Assembly (NCBI GenBank): GCA_029762595.1
Contig: JARVGJ010000015.1
Coordinates: 5,209-56,270 of the forward strand
Direction of reading: 5' to 3'
From: Methanolobus sp.
GTDB taxonomy: Archaea > Halobacteriota > Methanosarcinia > Methanosarcinales > Methanosarcinaceae
Length of the DNA: 51,062 nt
The position numbers were made by a program, and so were the translations under genes. Under the pieces are notes generated by a model that saw nothing but the letters and a program-made list of their open reading frames with translations, did no database searches and had not been told where the DNA came from. Of this stretch, positions 24,238-32,653 are shown piece by piece; positions within the stretch are counted from its first letter, which is position 1; the number at the start of each line of letters is the position of its first letter.

Positions 24238-25194
24238 TTATTCCTTTCCTGATAGCGCAAAGTGTGCCAGAAGGGACTCCAGTTGTATTCTCTCATTAGC
24301 ACCTTCCGTGAGTCGGAAATCGATCTCACCAATGATGTCTATGAGTTCAACCATCCTCCTTTCAGGAATATCGATATCGAACATGGCCCTGTATATCTGC
24401 CCCACAACATCCTCGCCTGAAAGACCCTGTTCAAGCAGAAGGACATCAAGATGCTTCCTGGCAGCGCTGAAGTTACCATCGAGGGCCGTTTCTATGAGCT
24501 CGCGAATCTGTTCGGGACGTGCTGTTGCAGTTATCTTGTATATGGCATCCTTGTGGATGGTATCTGCAATGAGAGCTGCAGCCTGAAGAGCATTTATTGC
24601 TTTCCTCATATCCCCCTGGGCAACGTACTTGATGGCATCAACACCATCTTCTGCAATGTCCAGTCCCTCGTTCTGTGCCACAAAAAGAACACGTTCTGCA
24701 ACAGCTTCGTCAGAAAGCGGGCGGAACCTGTAGACTGCACATCTTGACTGGATGGGCTCGATGATCTTGGAGGAATAATTGCATGAAAGGATAAAACGAC
24801 AGTTGTTGGTATAACGTTCCATGGTACGCCTGAGTGCTGACTGGGCATCTGATGTCAGAGCATCGGCCTCATCAAGGAAGATTATCTTAAAGTCAGCACC
24901 GCCGATTGGAGTTGTTTTTGCAAAATTCTTAATCTTTGTCCTCACAACATCTATACCCCTTTCATCGGAAGCATTGAGCTCCGTGAAATTCTCACGCCAC
25001 GAATCCCCAAAAAGCTCCCGCGCAATAGACACGGATGTTGCTGTTTTACCAACACCGGGCGGGCCTGAGAAAAGAAGATGAGGAAGATTTCTCGTTTTTA
25101 TGTACGATTTTAACCTTTCTACAGCCTCTTTCTGGCCGACAACATCGTCGAGCTTAAAGGGCCTATACTTTTCAATCCAGATCTCTTCTTTTAT
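24238..25194 (-). CDS. rfcS: Replication factor C small subunit (clamp loader ATPase), apparent ATA start
   Basis: A 318-residue AAA+ ATPase that, with RFC large subunit, loads the PCNA clamp. The N-terminal part (WIEKYRP, then Walker A GPPGVGKTATS) lies upstream of any ATG, GTG or TTG in this frame; the first standard in-frame start is the GTG at 25032, which would delete Walker A. Walker B is IIFLDEADAL, and SRC motif LRRTMERY precedes sensor 1 SCNYSSKI. The frame is open back to a TGA at 25209-25207. An ATA at 25194, 6 nt after GGAGGG, gives a start (ATA-K-E-E-I-W) that aligns with the usual MKEEIW-type beginning, so an ATG to ATA change, or a 1-nt error in GGGTTTGG, is likely. Confidence 0.88.
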   Translation of the reverse strand: MKEEIWIEKYRPFKLDDVVGQKEAVERLKSYIKTRNLPHLLFSGPPGVGKTATSVSIARELFGDSWRENFTELNASDERGIDVVRTKIKNFAKTTPIGGADFKIIFLDEADALTSDAQSALRRTMERYTNNCRFILSCNYSSKIIEPIQSRCAVYRFRPLSDEAVAERVLFVAQNEGLDIAEDGVDAIKYVAQGDMRKAINALQAAALIADTIHKDAIYKITATARPEQIRELIETALDGNFSAARKHLDVLLLEQGLSGEDVVGQIYRAMFDIDIPERRMVELIDIIGEIDFRLTEGANERIQLESLLAHFALSGKE

Positions 25195-25280
25195 TCCAAA
25201 CCCTCCTCATGAAAGTGCACATTAATGTAATGAATTAAGATTATCATCTTTTAAGCTTTCGTTGAAATAAAAATATAATG

Positions 25281-25303
25281 GAAAATACCATAGAGGTATT
25301 TTC
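25281..25303 (-). terminator. Hairpin terminator of the rnf operon
   Basis: GAAAATACC and GGTATTTTC form a perfect 9-bp stem around a 5-nt loop, 7-29 bp after the last gene of the operon. On the minus strand AT-rich sequence with TTATATTTTTATTT follows. Confidence 0.65.
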
Positions 25304-25309
25304 ATATGT

Positions 25310-25642
25310 TCACTGATATATCAATCTGTAAGCATAGGCACCCAATACAGGAATCTTCAGAAGCATACCCCTGTATGCGATAAAAGCAAATACAGGAACC
25401 AGGAACAACGCAAAGAATCCCAGGAAATCGGCAATTATCCATCCAATATACGGTATCCATGCCACTATAAGGACCAACAATGAAAGTGGTAGAAATAATA
25501 ACAGTGATTGCATTGCATGGAATCTGGCAAATTTATTATCTTGCTCTATCAACAGAATCATTATACCGGTGATCCAGAAACCTAAATAACTCAATGCTGC
25601 CACGATGTTCTCATCAAAGCCCAGTTTTGTTTTATATGTCAT
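25310..25642 (-). CDS. Small membrane protein at the end of the rnf operon (DUF4870-like)
   Basis: A 110-residue protein with about three membrane helices: ENIVAALSYLGFWITGIMIL, FHAMQSLLLFLPLSLLVLIV and a glycine/Phe-rich third segment. The EQDNKFARFHAMQS loop between helices 1 and 2 is the hallmark of the DUF4870/Tic20-like family. The open frame runs up to 25789, but the ATG at 25642 has AGGTGAT just upstream and starts the conserved part. In M. acetivorans a small membrane protein gene also follows rnfB; a role in assembly or stability of Rnf is inferred from position only. Confidence 0.75.
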   Translation of the reverse strand: MTYKTKLGFDENIVAALSYLGFWITGIMILLIEQDNKFARFHAMQSLLLFLPLSLLVLIVAWIPYIGWIIADFLGFFALFLVPVFAFIAYRGMLLKIPVLGAYAYRLIYQ

Positions 25643-25646
25643 ATGA

Positions 25647-26447
25647 TCACCTGATAGAAATTGTATTCTGCGGACATTTTTCCACACATATCCCACAAGC
25701 AGTACATTTGTCCTGGTCGATAACAGCAAGGAAGTCAGTAACTGTGATAGCGTCTTCAGGACAGTTCTTCGCGCATATCTTACAACCAATACAACCGACA
25801 GTACATGACTCCTTTACAGCCTTGCCTTTATCATGTGACATACAGAGCACATGCACTCTCTCAGATTCCTTTGAGAACACAAGGATGTCGTTAGGACATG
25901 ATGCTATACAGAGACCACAGCTTGTACAGAGGTTCTTGTTCACATGTGGAAGGCGATCCTCACCTATGGAAAGGGCATCAAAGGGACATGCACGTACACA
26001 GGTACCTCTGCCCATACAGCCATAGTTACATCCCTTTTCCCCATCCGAGAGCATCATAACAGCATTGCAGTCCTCAAAACCTATGTAATCAAAGCGGTCA
26101 ACACAATTTACACCACCGTTACAAAGCACAAAAGGATACTCCTTTTCACTTTCCGATACATTCTGCCCTAACATTCCTCCAATTTCCCTGGCAACCTCAA
26201 AGCCTCCCACCGGACAACCGTCAATGGGTGCATCCTCATTAACCACACCCTCTGCAAAGCCAGAACATCCGGGGTAACCACAAGCACCGCAGTTAGCTCC
26301 CGGAAGGATACTGATTATTTCTTCAACAAGGGGATCGGTTTCAACCTTGAATTTCTTTGATGCTACAACAAGCATGATACCAACGACCAATCCAAGTCCT
26401 CCAAGGATTGCCATTGCTTCTATCAATATTGTGCTGTATTCGCTCAT
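25647..26447 (-). CDS. rnfB: Rnf complex ferredoxin-like subunit RnfB
   Basis: A 266-residue electron-input subunit. A single N-terminal membrane anchor (residues ~5-27) is followed by the NCGACGYPGCSGFAEG cluster domain and then a cysteine-rich region with CxxCxxCxxxC motifs (CTSCGLCIASCPND, CIGCKICAKNCPED, CTACGICVEKCPQN), plus CNYGCMGRGTCVRACP. Several [4Fe-4S] clusters are expected, taking electrons from reduced ferredoxin. The ATG overlaps the rnfA stop (ATGA). It is the last core gene of mmcA-rnfCDGEAB. Confidence 0.93.
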   Translation of the reverse strand: MSEYSTILIEAMAILGGLGLVVGIMLVVASKKFKVETDPLVEEIISILPGANCGACGYPGCSGFAEGVVNEDAPIDGCPVGGFEVAREIGGMLGQNVSESEKEYPFVLCNGGVNCVDRFDYIGFEDCNAVMMLSDGEKGCNYGCMGRGTCVRACPFDALSIGEDRLPHVNKNLCTSCGLCIASCPNDILVFSKESERVHVLCMSHDKGKAVKESCTVGCIGCKICAKNCPEDAITVTDFLAVIDQDKCTACGICVEKCPQNTISIR

Positions 26448-27031
26448 ATAGGAATCACCCAGAAATAATTAACAAAAGCCAGGGAAAGTAATGTCGCTAT
26501 AAAGAATCCCAAAGGCAGACCCTTTATTGCTGAGGGGACGTTCAGTATGGCCGAACGCTCCCGGATAGCGGACATCAGGAGCATTACGATCATAAAACCG
26601 ATACCTGCTGAAGCACCAAAAACAACAGTCTGTGCAAAGTTGTAAGTGGAATTAACACTAAGCAACACAACACCTAAGACCGCACAATTGGTTGTGATCA
26701 ATGGAAGGTAAATACCAAGCGAGCGATAAAGAGACGGGATATTTTTCCTTACAACGAATTCTACCAGCTGTACAAGTGATGCAATTACAACAATAAAACT
26801 TATTACGTCCAGGAATTCCATTCCAGTAGGGACTAATACATATGTATATACTAAATACGTTACAAACGATGCCAAGGTCATTACAAAGATCACGGCAGCA
26901 GATATTCCGGCTGCACTCTTGACATCCTTTGTGACGCCCATGAAAGGACAAAGACCAAGGAACTGTATCAGAATGAAGTTCTTGATGAAGACCCCATCCA
27001 TGAAAATAGCAAATAATTCTTTTTCAACCAT
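26444..27031 (-). CDS. rnfA: Rnf complex membrane subunit RnfA
   Basis: A 195-residue integral membrane protein with six helices. Typical features are FILIQFLGLCPFMGVTKDV (with the conserved Cys of the membrane [2Fe-2S] site shared with RnfE) and TTNCAVLGVVLL (second conserved Cys). It forms, with RnfE, the membrane core that links cluster reduction to Na+ movement. I start at the ATG at 27031, two bases after the rnfE stop, with GAGGTGGT upstream; a GTG at 27040 lies inside rnfE. Confidence 0.92.
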   Translation of the reverse strand: MVEKELFAIFMDGVFIKNFILIQFLGLCPFMGVTKDVKSAAGISAAVIFVMTLASFVTYLVYTYVLVPTGMEFLDVISFIVVIASLVQLVEFVVRKNIPSLYRSLGIYLPLITTNCAVLGVVLLSVNSTYNFAQTVVFGASAGIGFMIVMLLMSAIRERSAILNVPSAIKGLPLGFFIATLLSLAFVNYFWVIPI

Positions 27032-27032
27032 T

Positions 27033-27647
27033 TTAACCACCTCTTGCTCTCTTCTTTGCTCTCTGGTAGTTCACTATAGCCATTAAGATACCAATGGTCA
27101 GGAAGGCACCGGGTGGCAATATCATTGTTGTGATAGAGGGATCTATCGGCATGGTGAACAAAGTATTACCAAATGTAACTATCTGACCTGTTCCAAACAA
27201 TTCCCTGATGCCGCCGATCAGGACCAGGACAAGCAGGAAACCAGTAGATATACCTAAGCCGTCTATGAAAGAATAAAATACATTGTTCCTGCTCGCATAT
27301 GCCTCTGCACGACCGATGATTATACAATTAACCACGATAAGTGGTATGAAAACACCTAAAGCCGCATACATCGGAGGGAAATATGCCTGCATTACCATCT
27401 TGACAATGGATACGAATGTGGCTATGATGATAATGAACATTGGAAGTCTCACTGTTGCAGGAATCTGTTTTCTGAGGGAAGAGATAAACACGTTAGAACA
27501 TACAAGCACAAATGCAGTAGCTGCAGACATACCTATTGCGTTTTCCACCGATGTGGTCACTGCCAGTGTGGGACAGAGACCCAGGACAAGTCCAAAGATC
27601 GGATTATCTCTTGTAATACCACGAATATATTCACTTAAAGGATCCAT
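27033..27647 (-). CDS. rnfE: Rnf complex membrane subunit RnfE
   Basis: A 204-residue membrane protein homologous to RnfA, with about six helices. The cysteine-containing FGLVLGLCPTLAVTTSVENA and VNCIIIGRAEAYASRNNV segments match the cluster-ligand regions of the RnfA/RnfE/NqrD/NqrE family. It ends in a basic tail (RAKKRARGG) whose codons carry the ribosome binding site for rnfA. Start ATG at 27647, 7 bp after the rnfG stop. Confidence 0.93.
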   Translation of the reverse strand: MDPLSEYIRGITRDNPIFGLVLGLCPTLAVTTSVENAIGMSAATAFVLVCSNVFISSLRKQIPATVRLPMFIIIIATFVSIVKMVMQAYFPPMYAALGVFIPLIVVNCIIIGRAEAYASRNNVFYSFIDGLGISTGFLLVLVLIGGIRELFGTGQIVTFGNTLFTMPIDPSITTMILPPGAFLTIGILMAIVNYQRAKKRARGG

Positions 27648-27654
27648 AAAATCA

Positions 27655-28227
27655 CTACTCCTCTTCCTCTCTTACTTCACGTATTTTTGTATTAAGAGCA
27701 TCTACTACTGCATTTGAGGACACGGTTGCACCAGTTATAGCATCAATTGATCCACCAGAACTGGCAAGTGCAAGTGATTCGACTGGCAGATCCACAAACT
27801 GATCCCTGAATTGAGGATCTTCTATTTTTGAACCCACACCAGGTGTTTCTTCGTGGGTTAGAATATTCATTCCTTTAAGAGTGGTAAATGAAGAGTCCGT
27901 GCCCCCTGCAACAAGGATAGGACCACCATATCCGGGATACCGATTAAAGAAAGCATAACCAATGATATTTCCAGTATTGTCCTTTACACGATAGTAAATC
28001 ACTTCTCTTTCACCATCTGGGTCGAGTGTATCTCTTTCTACAGGCTCGAAGTCAATATTATCTTCCGGGAAAAGGTCACTTAGAATTTCCTGTTTAGCCA
28101 GTTCTTCGTTGAGTTTTATCTGTGCAGATGTGGGAACATAAGTGATACCCAGTAGTATTGCCGCAACAACAGCCACAATGACCAGTTTTCCTATTACTGA
28201 CAGCGTTTCCTTGTTCGATCCGGTCAT
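27655..28227 (-). CDS. rnfG: Rnf complex FMN-binding subunit RnfG
   Basis: A 190-residue protein with one N-terminal membrane helix (residues ~12-32) and an extracellular FMN-binding domain. The flavinylation motif is DAITGATVSS, in which T168 should receive FMN covalently through a phosphoester bond. The transferase ApbE is encoded 4.5 kb away in the divergent unit at 32.7 kb. In M. acetivorans RnfG has been reported to bind FMN covalently. ATGA overlap with rnfD indicates translational coupling. Confidence 0.93.
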   Translation of the reverse strand: MTGSNKETLSVIGKLVIVAVVAAILLGITYVPTSAQIKLNEELAKQEILSDLFPEDNIDFEPVERDTLDPDGEREVIYYRVKDNTGNIIGYAFFNRYPGYGGPILVAGGTDSSFTTLKGMNILTHEETPGVGSKIEDPQFRDQFVDLPVESLALASSGGSIDAITGATVSSNAVVDALNTKIREVREEEE

Positions 28228-29234
28228 TTGATCACCTCGAATTTTAGTGATTCAGGTACTTTTGCTTTAATACGCCCATATATCCTCTCAATAAAAGACG
28301 CATTTCCATAAGATGTGGGTCTTGTATTCATTTCTATGAAGGATGATACACAGCTTGCCAGAAAGATACCATACAATGTTCCTTCAACGTAATTACCAAA
28401 GTAACCGTATATGAAAACAAGCAAACCACAAAGCATCCCGTATATAAGGCGTCCGTTCTTTGTAACAGGTGTTGTGGGCGTATCTGTTGCCAGGAAAATT
28501 ATTCCAAAGAATAGTACACCCACCATTGCATAAGGCAGCTCAGGACTAATGCTCAGGAAAGCAAATAACTGTGACAGATACATCAGCGGATTCAGGACTC
28601 CATGTTGTATAAGACCATATACTCCTGAAAGGAATAGCAATGTTTGAGGTATCAGGACTATCGTAGCAAAGAAAGAAACAGGGATTCGCCATTCGATATA
28701 TCTTTTGTGGATCAGATATAACCCAGCAATTAACGCGATCGGTGAAACATCGACAAGCATACCCGCGCCACTCTCAAGAATGAGATCCGATAATTGACCT
28801 GTGTTAGGAAGTGATAAAGCAGTCATATGAGTAGCCCATGCACTTCTCATGAAGATCCAGGATACCAGTACCGGACTGAATATGTATGAACCAATTCCAC
28901 CAAAAACATGTTTTCCAAATGCTATGGCAAAGAACCCACCAAAGACAGGTATCCACAAAGGAGCTTCCGGAGGGATGAGCAATGCCAGCATCAAACCTAT
29001 CAAAGCTGCATGACCATCACCAATAGTTACCTTCTGCTTGAAGATCTTCTGTATTCCCAGTTCAGTAATAACGGCTGCCAGAACTGTTGTGATAATAAGT
29101 TGTATAGCTGGGACACCGAAGAAGTATATGGCTACAAGACATAGAGGGATCAGAGCAATTATCTTGCCCATATTCAATTTCTGTATGTCAATTCTTTCTT
29201 TTTTATGAGGGGGAGCTGAAATTACATATGTCAC
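28224..29234 (-). CDS. rnfD: Rnf complex membrane subunit RnfD
   Basis: A 336-residue membrane protein with ~9-10 helices. Family segments are GDGHAALIGLMLALLIPPE, FGKHVFGGIGSYIFSPVL and FLATDTPTTPVTKNGRLIYG. The open frame extends to 29381, but that part overlaps rnfC. I start at the GTG at 29234, which is preceded by GGAGGTGA located at the end of rnfC; the proteins are nearly contiguous (rnfC stop at 29236). I see no S/T-GAT flavinylation motif in the middle loop, unlike RnfD of many bacteria. Confidence 0.9.
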   Translation of the reverse strand: MTYVISAPPHKKERIDIQKLNMGKIIALIPLCLVAIYFFGVPAIQLIITTVLAAVITELGIQKIFKQKVTIGDGHAALIGLMLALLIPPEAPLWIPVFGGFFAIAFGKHVFGGIGSYIFSPVLVSWIFMRSAWATHMTALSLPNTGQLSDLILESGAGMLVDVSPIALIAGLYLIHKRYIEWRIPVSFFATIVLIPQTLLFLSGVYGLIQHGVLNPLMYLSQLFAFLSISPELPYAMVGVLFFGIIFLATDTPTTPVTKNGRLIYGMLCGLLVFIYGYFGNYVEGTLYGIFLASCVSSFIEMNTRPTSYGNASFIERIYGRIKAKVPESLKFEVIK

Positions 29235-29235
29235 T

Positions 29236-30585
29236 TTATTCACCTCCACAGGCACTACCTGCCTTTGGACCGGATGCTGATTCAGAAGGTACGCCTTCAT
29301 AGGCCAGACCGATTGATTGTTTTGCATACCTGATAAACTGAAGTATGTGTATCCTGGAGGGACAGACTGCAGCACAATCACCGCATTCTATACAATTCTC
29401 TATATGCAATTTCCTGCACTCATCAAATTGTCCCTTGTCAGCCATAACAGCAATCCGGCTTGGCAGAAGTTCAACAGTACATACATCTACACAGCGTGCA
29501 CAATGTATACAGTGGGTCGACTCATCGATGAGTACATGTTCTGGTTTTTGCAAGGTTATTCTTGTAGTTCCTTTTGTAACAGGCACCTGATCAGTATATT
29601 GAGCTACACCAGTCCTTACACCATTAGCAATTATCTTACCGATCTTTCCATTATACCCACATGCTTCGATTATATCTTTGAACAGGGTACCTATCTTCAC
29701 CTGTATATGGTCTGTTTTCCCATCGACACCTTCAAGTGATACAACAGTCTCATAATATGGTTTCCCAGAATGGACCACATCATAGAGGGCTTTTGCGGAC
29801 TTAACACCACAAATAGCAACTCCAACATCTGTGGGATCACATCCGGATCCTACTTTTCTTCCAGTTACATTGTATGTGAAAAAATTAAGTATCTTCTTCC
29901 CGTAGATTCGTTTCTGTGACACTACCACTACATCAGAACCCTGCTCTTTGTAATAGTAGTCCAGTTTACGACCACCAACAAGCGGAGCAACTACAATTCT
30001 TCTATTATCGACCTTAATACCATCGAATGCTTCTATGGATTCTCTGTCATCGGTCCTGAGAACAATTGCACCTTTTGATGCCCCTGAGGTTTTCATTAGC
30101 AATTTCAGGGCATCCATCATCTGATATGCATATTCTTCAGGATTCTTGTATTTACCACCGATCCATTCAGAAGATGTAGCGTTGATGAGCACGATATCTA
30201 TTTTCTTGCCCTTGGGTCTTAGAACGGCATGAGTCGGAGCACCATAGTGTTCAACTATTCCACAGTCCTTGATGATATCTGCAAGTTCATCGGATGAAAG
30301 ACTTTGGGAAGATGAGAACTCAACTCTTTCATCAGATTGTTCTGGCTGGATCACAACACTCATTACTTTGTTACCATCCGGATTTGCACATTGTTCTATG
30401 GCAATAACTTCCCCACAGACACTTGAGTGAACTGCAGATGAGACATATTCCTCGCTTTGTCCTATCTTCTGACCGACAAGCACCCTGTCACCTTTTTTCA
30501 CAATCGGGTCACATACAGCACCTATATGCTGCTTTAGGGGAATTATTACCTTTTCAGGTAATATATCCAATGTTTTTATTTCCAC
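29236..30585 (-). CDS. rnfC: Rnf complex peripheral subunit RnfC
   Basis: A 449-residue soluble subunit. The N-terminal barrel-like domain (KVIIPLKQHIGAVCDPIVKK then GDRVLVGQKIG) resembles Nqo1/NqrA-type proteins. The C-terminal part contains two [4Fe-4S] motifs: CIHCARCVDVC and CIECGDCAAVCPSRI. In bacterial Rnf it binds NADH; in methanogens no NADH is involved, and the cytochrome MmcA and methanophenazine receive the electrons, so the nucleotide site may be unused. It starts 2 bp after the cytochrome gene. Confidence 0.92.
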   Translation of the reverse strand: MEIKTLDILPEKVIIPLKQHIGAVCDPIVKKGDRVLVGQKIGQSEEYVSSAVHSSVCGEVIAIEQCANPDGNKVMSVVIQPEQSDERVEFSSSQSLSSDELADIIKDCGIVEHYGAPTHAVLRPKGKKIDIVLINATSSEWIGGKYKNPEEYAYQMMDALKLLMKTSGASKGAIVLRTDDRESIEAFDGIKVDNRRIVVAPLVGGRKLDYYYKEQGSDVVVVSQKRIYGKKILNFFTYNVTGRKVGSGCDPTDVGVAICGVKSAKALYDVVHSGKPYYETVVSLEGVDGKTDHIQVKIGTLFKDIIEACGYNGKIGKIIANGVRTGVAQYTDQVPVTKGTTRITLQKPEHVLIDESTHCIHCARCVDVCTVELLPSRIAVMADKGQFDECRKLHIENCIECGDCAAVCPSRIHILQFIRYAKQSIGLAYEGVPSESASGPKAGSACGGE

Positions 30586-30586
30586 T

Positions 30587-32179
30587 TTATTTTCCCCCCA
30601 GAAGGTTGCTTATGATTCCTTTGAAAGCAGGTTCTCTTTCAATTTCAGTTGGCCTTTCACCGGGTTTTGTCACATCTATCCTAATAGAATTGAAATCAGT
30701 CGGGGGGTCTGTCTCTGCCGGGTCCTCGTCATAACCAAGGGCCTTCCAGTCCATCGCCGGAACAACACTGTGACAGTCTGAGCAATCCCTTGGATCATCT
30801 GCAAAGTGAACATTCTGGAGAGTTTCAGAAGCTGATACACCATGACAATCACCACAACCCAGTGGTGCAGCAAGGCCTGTGCCGGATCCGGCAATATTAT
30901 GACTTGCCTGATAGTACATCTCCACCTCTCTGAGAACAGCATTCGGATAGTCAGGAGAACCATCCTGATTTTGATCATATGAACGCATCTCTGCCTCGGT
31001 AACGACCCCGTCACCATCCGCATCTGCAAGAAGTACAATAGCAGGATCAATTGGGTTACCTATAGATGGACTGTTATTAGGATCTGCGAGTACTTCCTCG
31101 TCAATACCTGAATCCCACCAGATACCTGTTATTATATTGAACGGCTTTAACAATGAATCGCTTTCCCGTTCCTGTGCGGTTGGAAGCCTGTCATGGTAAA
31201 CACCTGCAGACCACCCCAGTGTGGGAGTGAACTCTGACTCATAGATAATATCCTCACGCACACCATTTGCCCAGCTGAACTGCCTGATCACCGGAGTGAC
31301 CGTGATGTCAGTTCCCGGAAGTGCCGGAATATGACATGACTCACAGTTCATGAATGAAAGGTGGGCATCGGCCATTGCACCATGGGATATACCCTCATGA
31401 CAGCCTGATGAATCACAATCCCTTACTCCGACCTCATTTTCCATGTGTCCTGAACCTGAAGCAAAAAGGGTCTTTATACCACCGATATTATGTTCTTTGA
31501 CCTCATGACAATCCTGACAATCAAGCCCCGCATGTACATCATAGGAACCGTGATCCTCGATTGCCCATGTTACCGCAGTTGTGGCGGCATCGCCTGCGTG
31601 GCAGCTACTTCCACACAGTGCTCTGTTTGTTGAGCCCATAATGTGATCATGTACCTCCATCACAACTGGAAGTGGCGTCAGAACATCAAGCATATAACTT
31701 GTTACGTATAGGGGGCTTTTCTGCAATTTTTCTCTTTGTTCAGTTATTGCAGCCTCATTTGCATATGCAAAATCCCCGGAAGCGATCTTTTCTGCACGTG
31801 CCTGGAAATCGTATCCACCCACTTGTTCATGGCATATCATACAATCAATATCAACGCCCTGATCTGCCATATGACCTCCACCTGGATGTACCTGACCATA
31901 AGTAACTAGCATACTATCATAATCAATGCTATCAACATCAACACCATGTTCAATAATGGAAGACCATTTCCGCAGGTCTTGTTCAACATGGGATGAAAAG
32001 GCAACTTCCTGATAAACACCCATATGACATCCTCCACAAGAACTGTCAGCCCATTTCTGTTCAGTCATATAATGAACAGAAAAAGCTTGGTTGCCACTAT
32101 AGCCGATGTAGGCATAAACACCAGCTGTTGCAAACATAAAAATAAATATTCCAATAAGAATCAAATTAAATCTGGTCAT
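30587..32179 (-). CDS. mmcA: Multiheme cytochrome c of the methanogen Rnf complex (MmcA type)
   Basis: A 530-residue exported cytochrome with an N-terminal uncleaved or signal helix (residues 5-28). Heme motifs: six CxxCH (C48, C113, C221, C279, C442, C466), one CxxxCH (CGSSCH, C189) and one CxxxxCH (CDSSGCH, C255), so up to eight hemes. Between hemes 6 and 7 is an insertion (about 300-430) with a canonical EF-hand loop, DADGDGVVTEAE (386-397), and a second DxNxDG stretch, suggesting calcium binding. In M. acetivorans MmcA links Rnf to methanophenazine and to extracellular electron acceptors. It is the first of the mmcA-rnf genes, preceded by the unknown gene at 32.2 kb. Confidence 0.92.
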   Translation of the reverse strand: MTRFNLILIGIFIFMFATAGVYAYIGYSGNQAFSVHYMTEQKWADSSCGGCHMGVYQEVAFSSHVEQDLRKWSSIIEHGVDVDSIDYDSMLVTYGQVHPGGGHMADQGVDIDCMICHEQVGGYDFQARAEKIASGDFAYANEAAITEQREKLQKSPLYVTSYMLDVLTPLPVVMEVHDHIMGSTNRALCGSSCHAGDAATTAVTWAIEDHGSYDVHAGLDCQDCHEVKEHNIGGIKTLFASGSGHMENEVGVRDCDSSGCHEGISHGAMADAHLSFMNCESCHIPALPGTDITVTPVIRQFSWANGVREDIIYESEFTPTLGWSAGVYHDRLPTAQERESDSLLKPFNIITGIWWDSGIDEEVLADPNNSPSIGNPIDPAIVLLADADGDGVVTEAEMRSYDQNQDGSPDYPNAVLREVEMYYQASHNIAGSGTGLAAPLGCGDCHGVSASETLQNVHFADDPRDCSDCHSVVPAMDWKALGYDEDPAETDPPTDFNSIRIDVTKPGERPTEIEREPAFKGIISNLLGGK

Positions 32180-32190
32180 GCTTACCTCTT

Positions 32191-32598
32191 TTAATCCTTC
32201 TTTACCACATCTTCAAGACTTTTAATGACAACTATAATTGTGTTCCTAAGGTTTTGCTCATTTTCGATCCTCATGTCGTCAGAAATGAATTTACCAATCT
32301 CGAACGACTTGCGCACTACGCGTACATTAAAATCGAATACTTTATCAAGAAGACCTTTTTGCGGAGTTATTCCTAAAAAGTCCACATCCATGTGATTGCC
32401 AAGTACATTTGCCTTAAGTTCAATTTTGTCAAGAGGGGAACCCTGTTTCACATAAATTATATGGTGTTTCACGGAACCAAAGTGTTTCTCTATGCCCCTC
32501 CAGCCATATTCCTCCATTAACTGATGAAGGGCGACAACAAGATATTTGTCTTTACTTGAACTTGCGCCAGTACCTGATACTGTGCTGGGATTGCTCAT
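32191..32598 (-). CDS. Unknown 135-residue protein leading the rnf operon
   Basis: A soluble protein I do not recognise, 11 bp upstream of mmcA on the same strand. After a Ser/Gly/Thr-rich start (MSNPSTVSGTGASSSKDK) it has a helical YLVVALHQLMEEYGWRGIEK, a beta-rich middle (HHIIYVKQGSPLDKIELKA) and a C-terminal helix RNTIIVVIKSLEDVVKKD. The ATG at 32598 has AAGGAAG seven bases upstream; the longer frame to 32631 lacks this. No signal peptide, cysteine or histidine cluster is seen. Its place ahead of the electron-transport genes suggests a regulatory or assembly role, which is inference. Confidence 0.7.
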   Translation of the reverse strand: MSNPSTVSGTGASSSKDKYLVVALHQLMEEYGWRGIEKHFGSVKHHIIYVKQGSPLDKIELKANVLGNHMDVDFLGITPQKGLLDKVFDFNVRVVRKSFEIGKFISDDMRIENEQNLRNTIIVVIKSLEDVVKKD

Positions 32599-32633
32599 AC
32601 TAATACTTCCTTGGGATGATAACAAATACAACA

Positions 32634-32653
32634 GAAGGAAATTCCCTTCCTTC
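32634..32653. promoter_or_regulatory. Palindrome in the divergent rnf/apbE promoter region
   Basis: GAAGGAA ATTCCC TTCCTTC is a 7-bp inverted repeat with a 6-bp spacer. It lies in the 104-bp gap between the divergent starts at 32598 and 32703, so a factor bound here could control both the Rnf complex and its flavin transferase. It could also be a hairpin in the minus-strand leader. Confidence 0.4.

Noticed and set aside
25647-25789. N-terminal extension of the DUF4870-like frame over rnfB
   Set aside because: The extra 49 residues overlap the rnfB coding region, and a well-placed AGGTGAT-ATG start exists at 25642.
29235-29381. Longer RnfD beginning inside rnfC
   Set aside because: The extension is antisense-free but overlaps rnfC out of frame, is not family-like, and the GTG at 29234 has a strong GGAGGTGA site.
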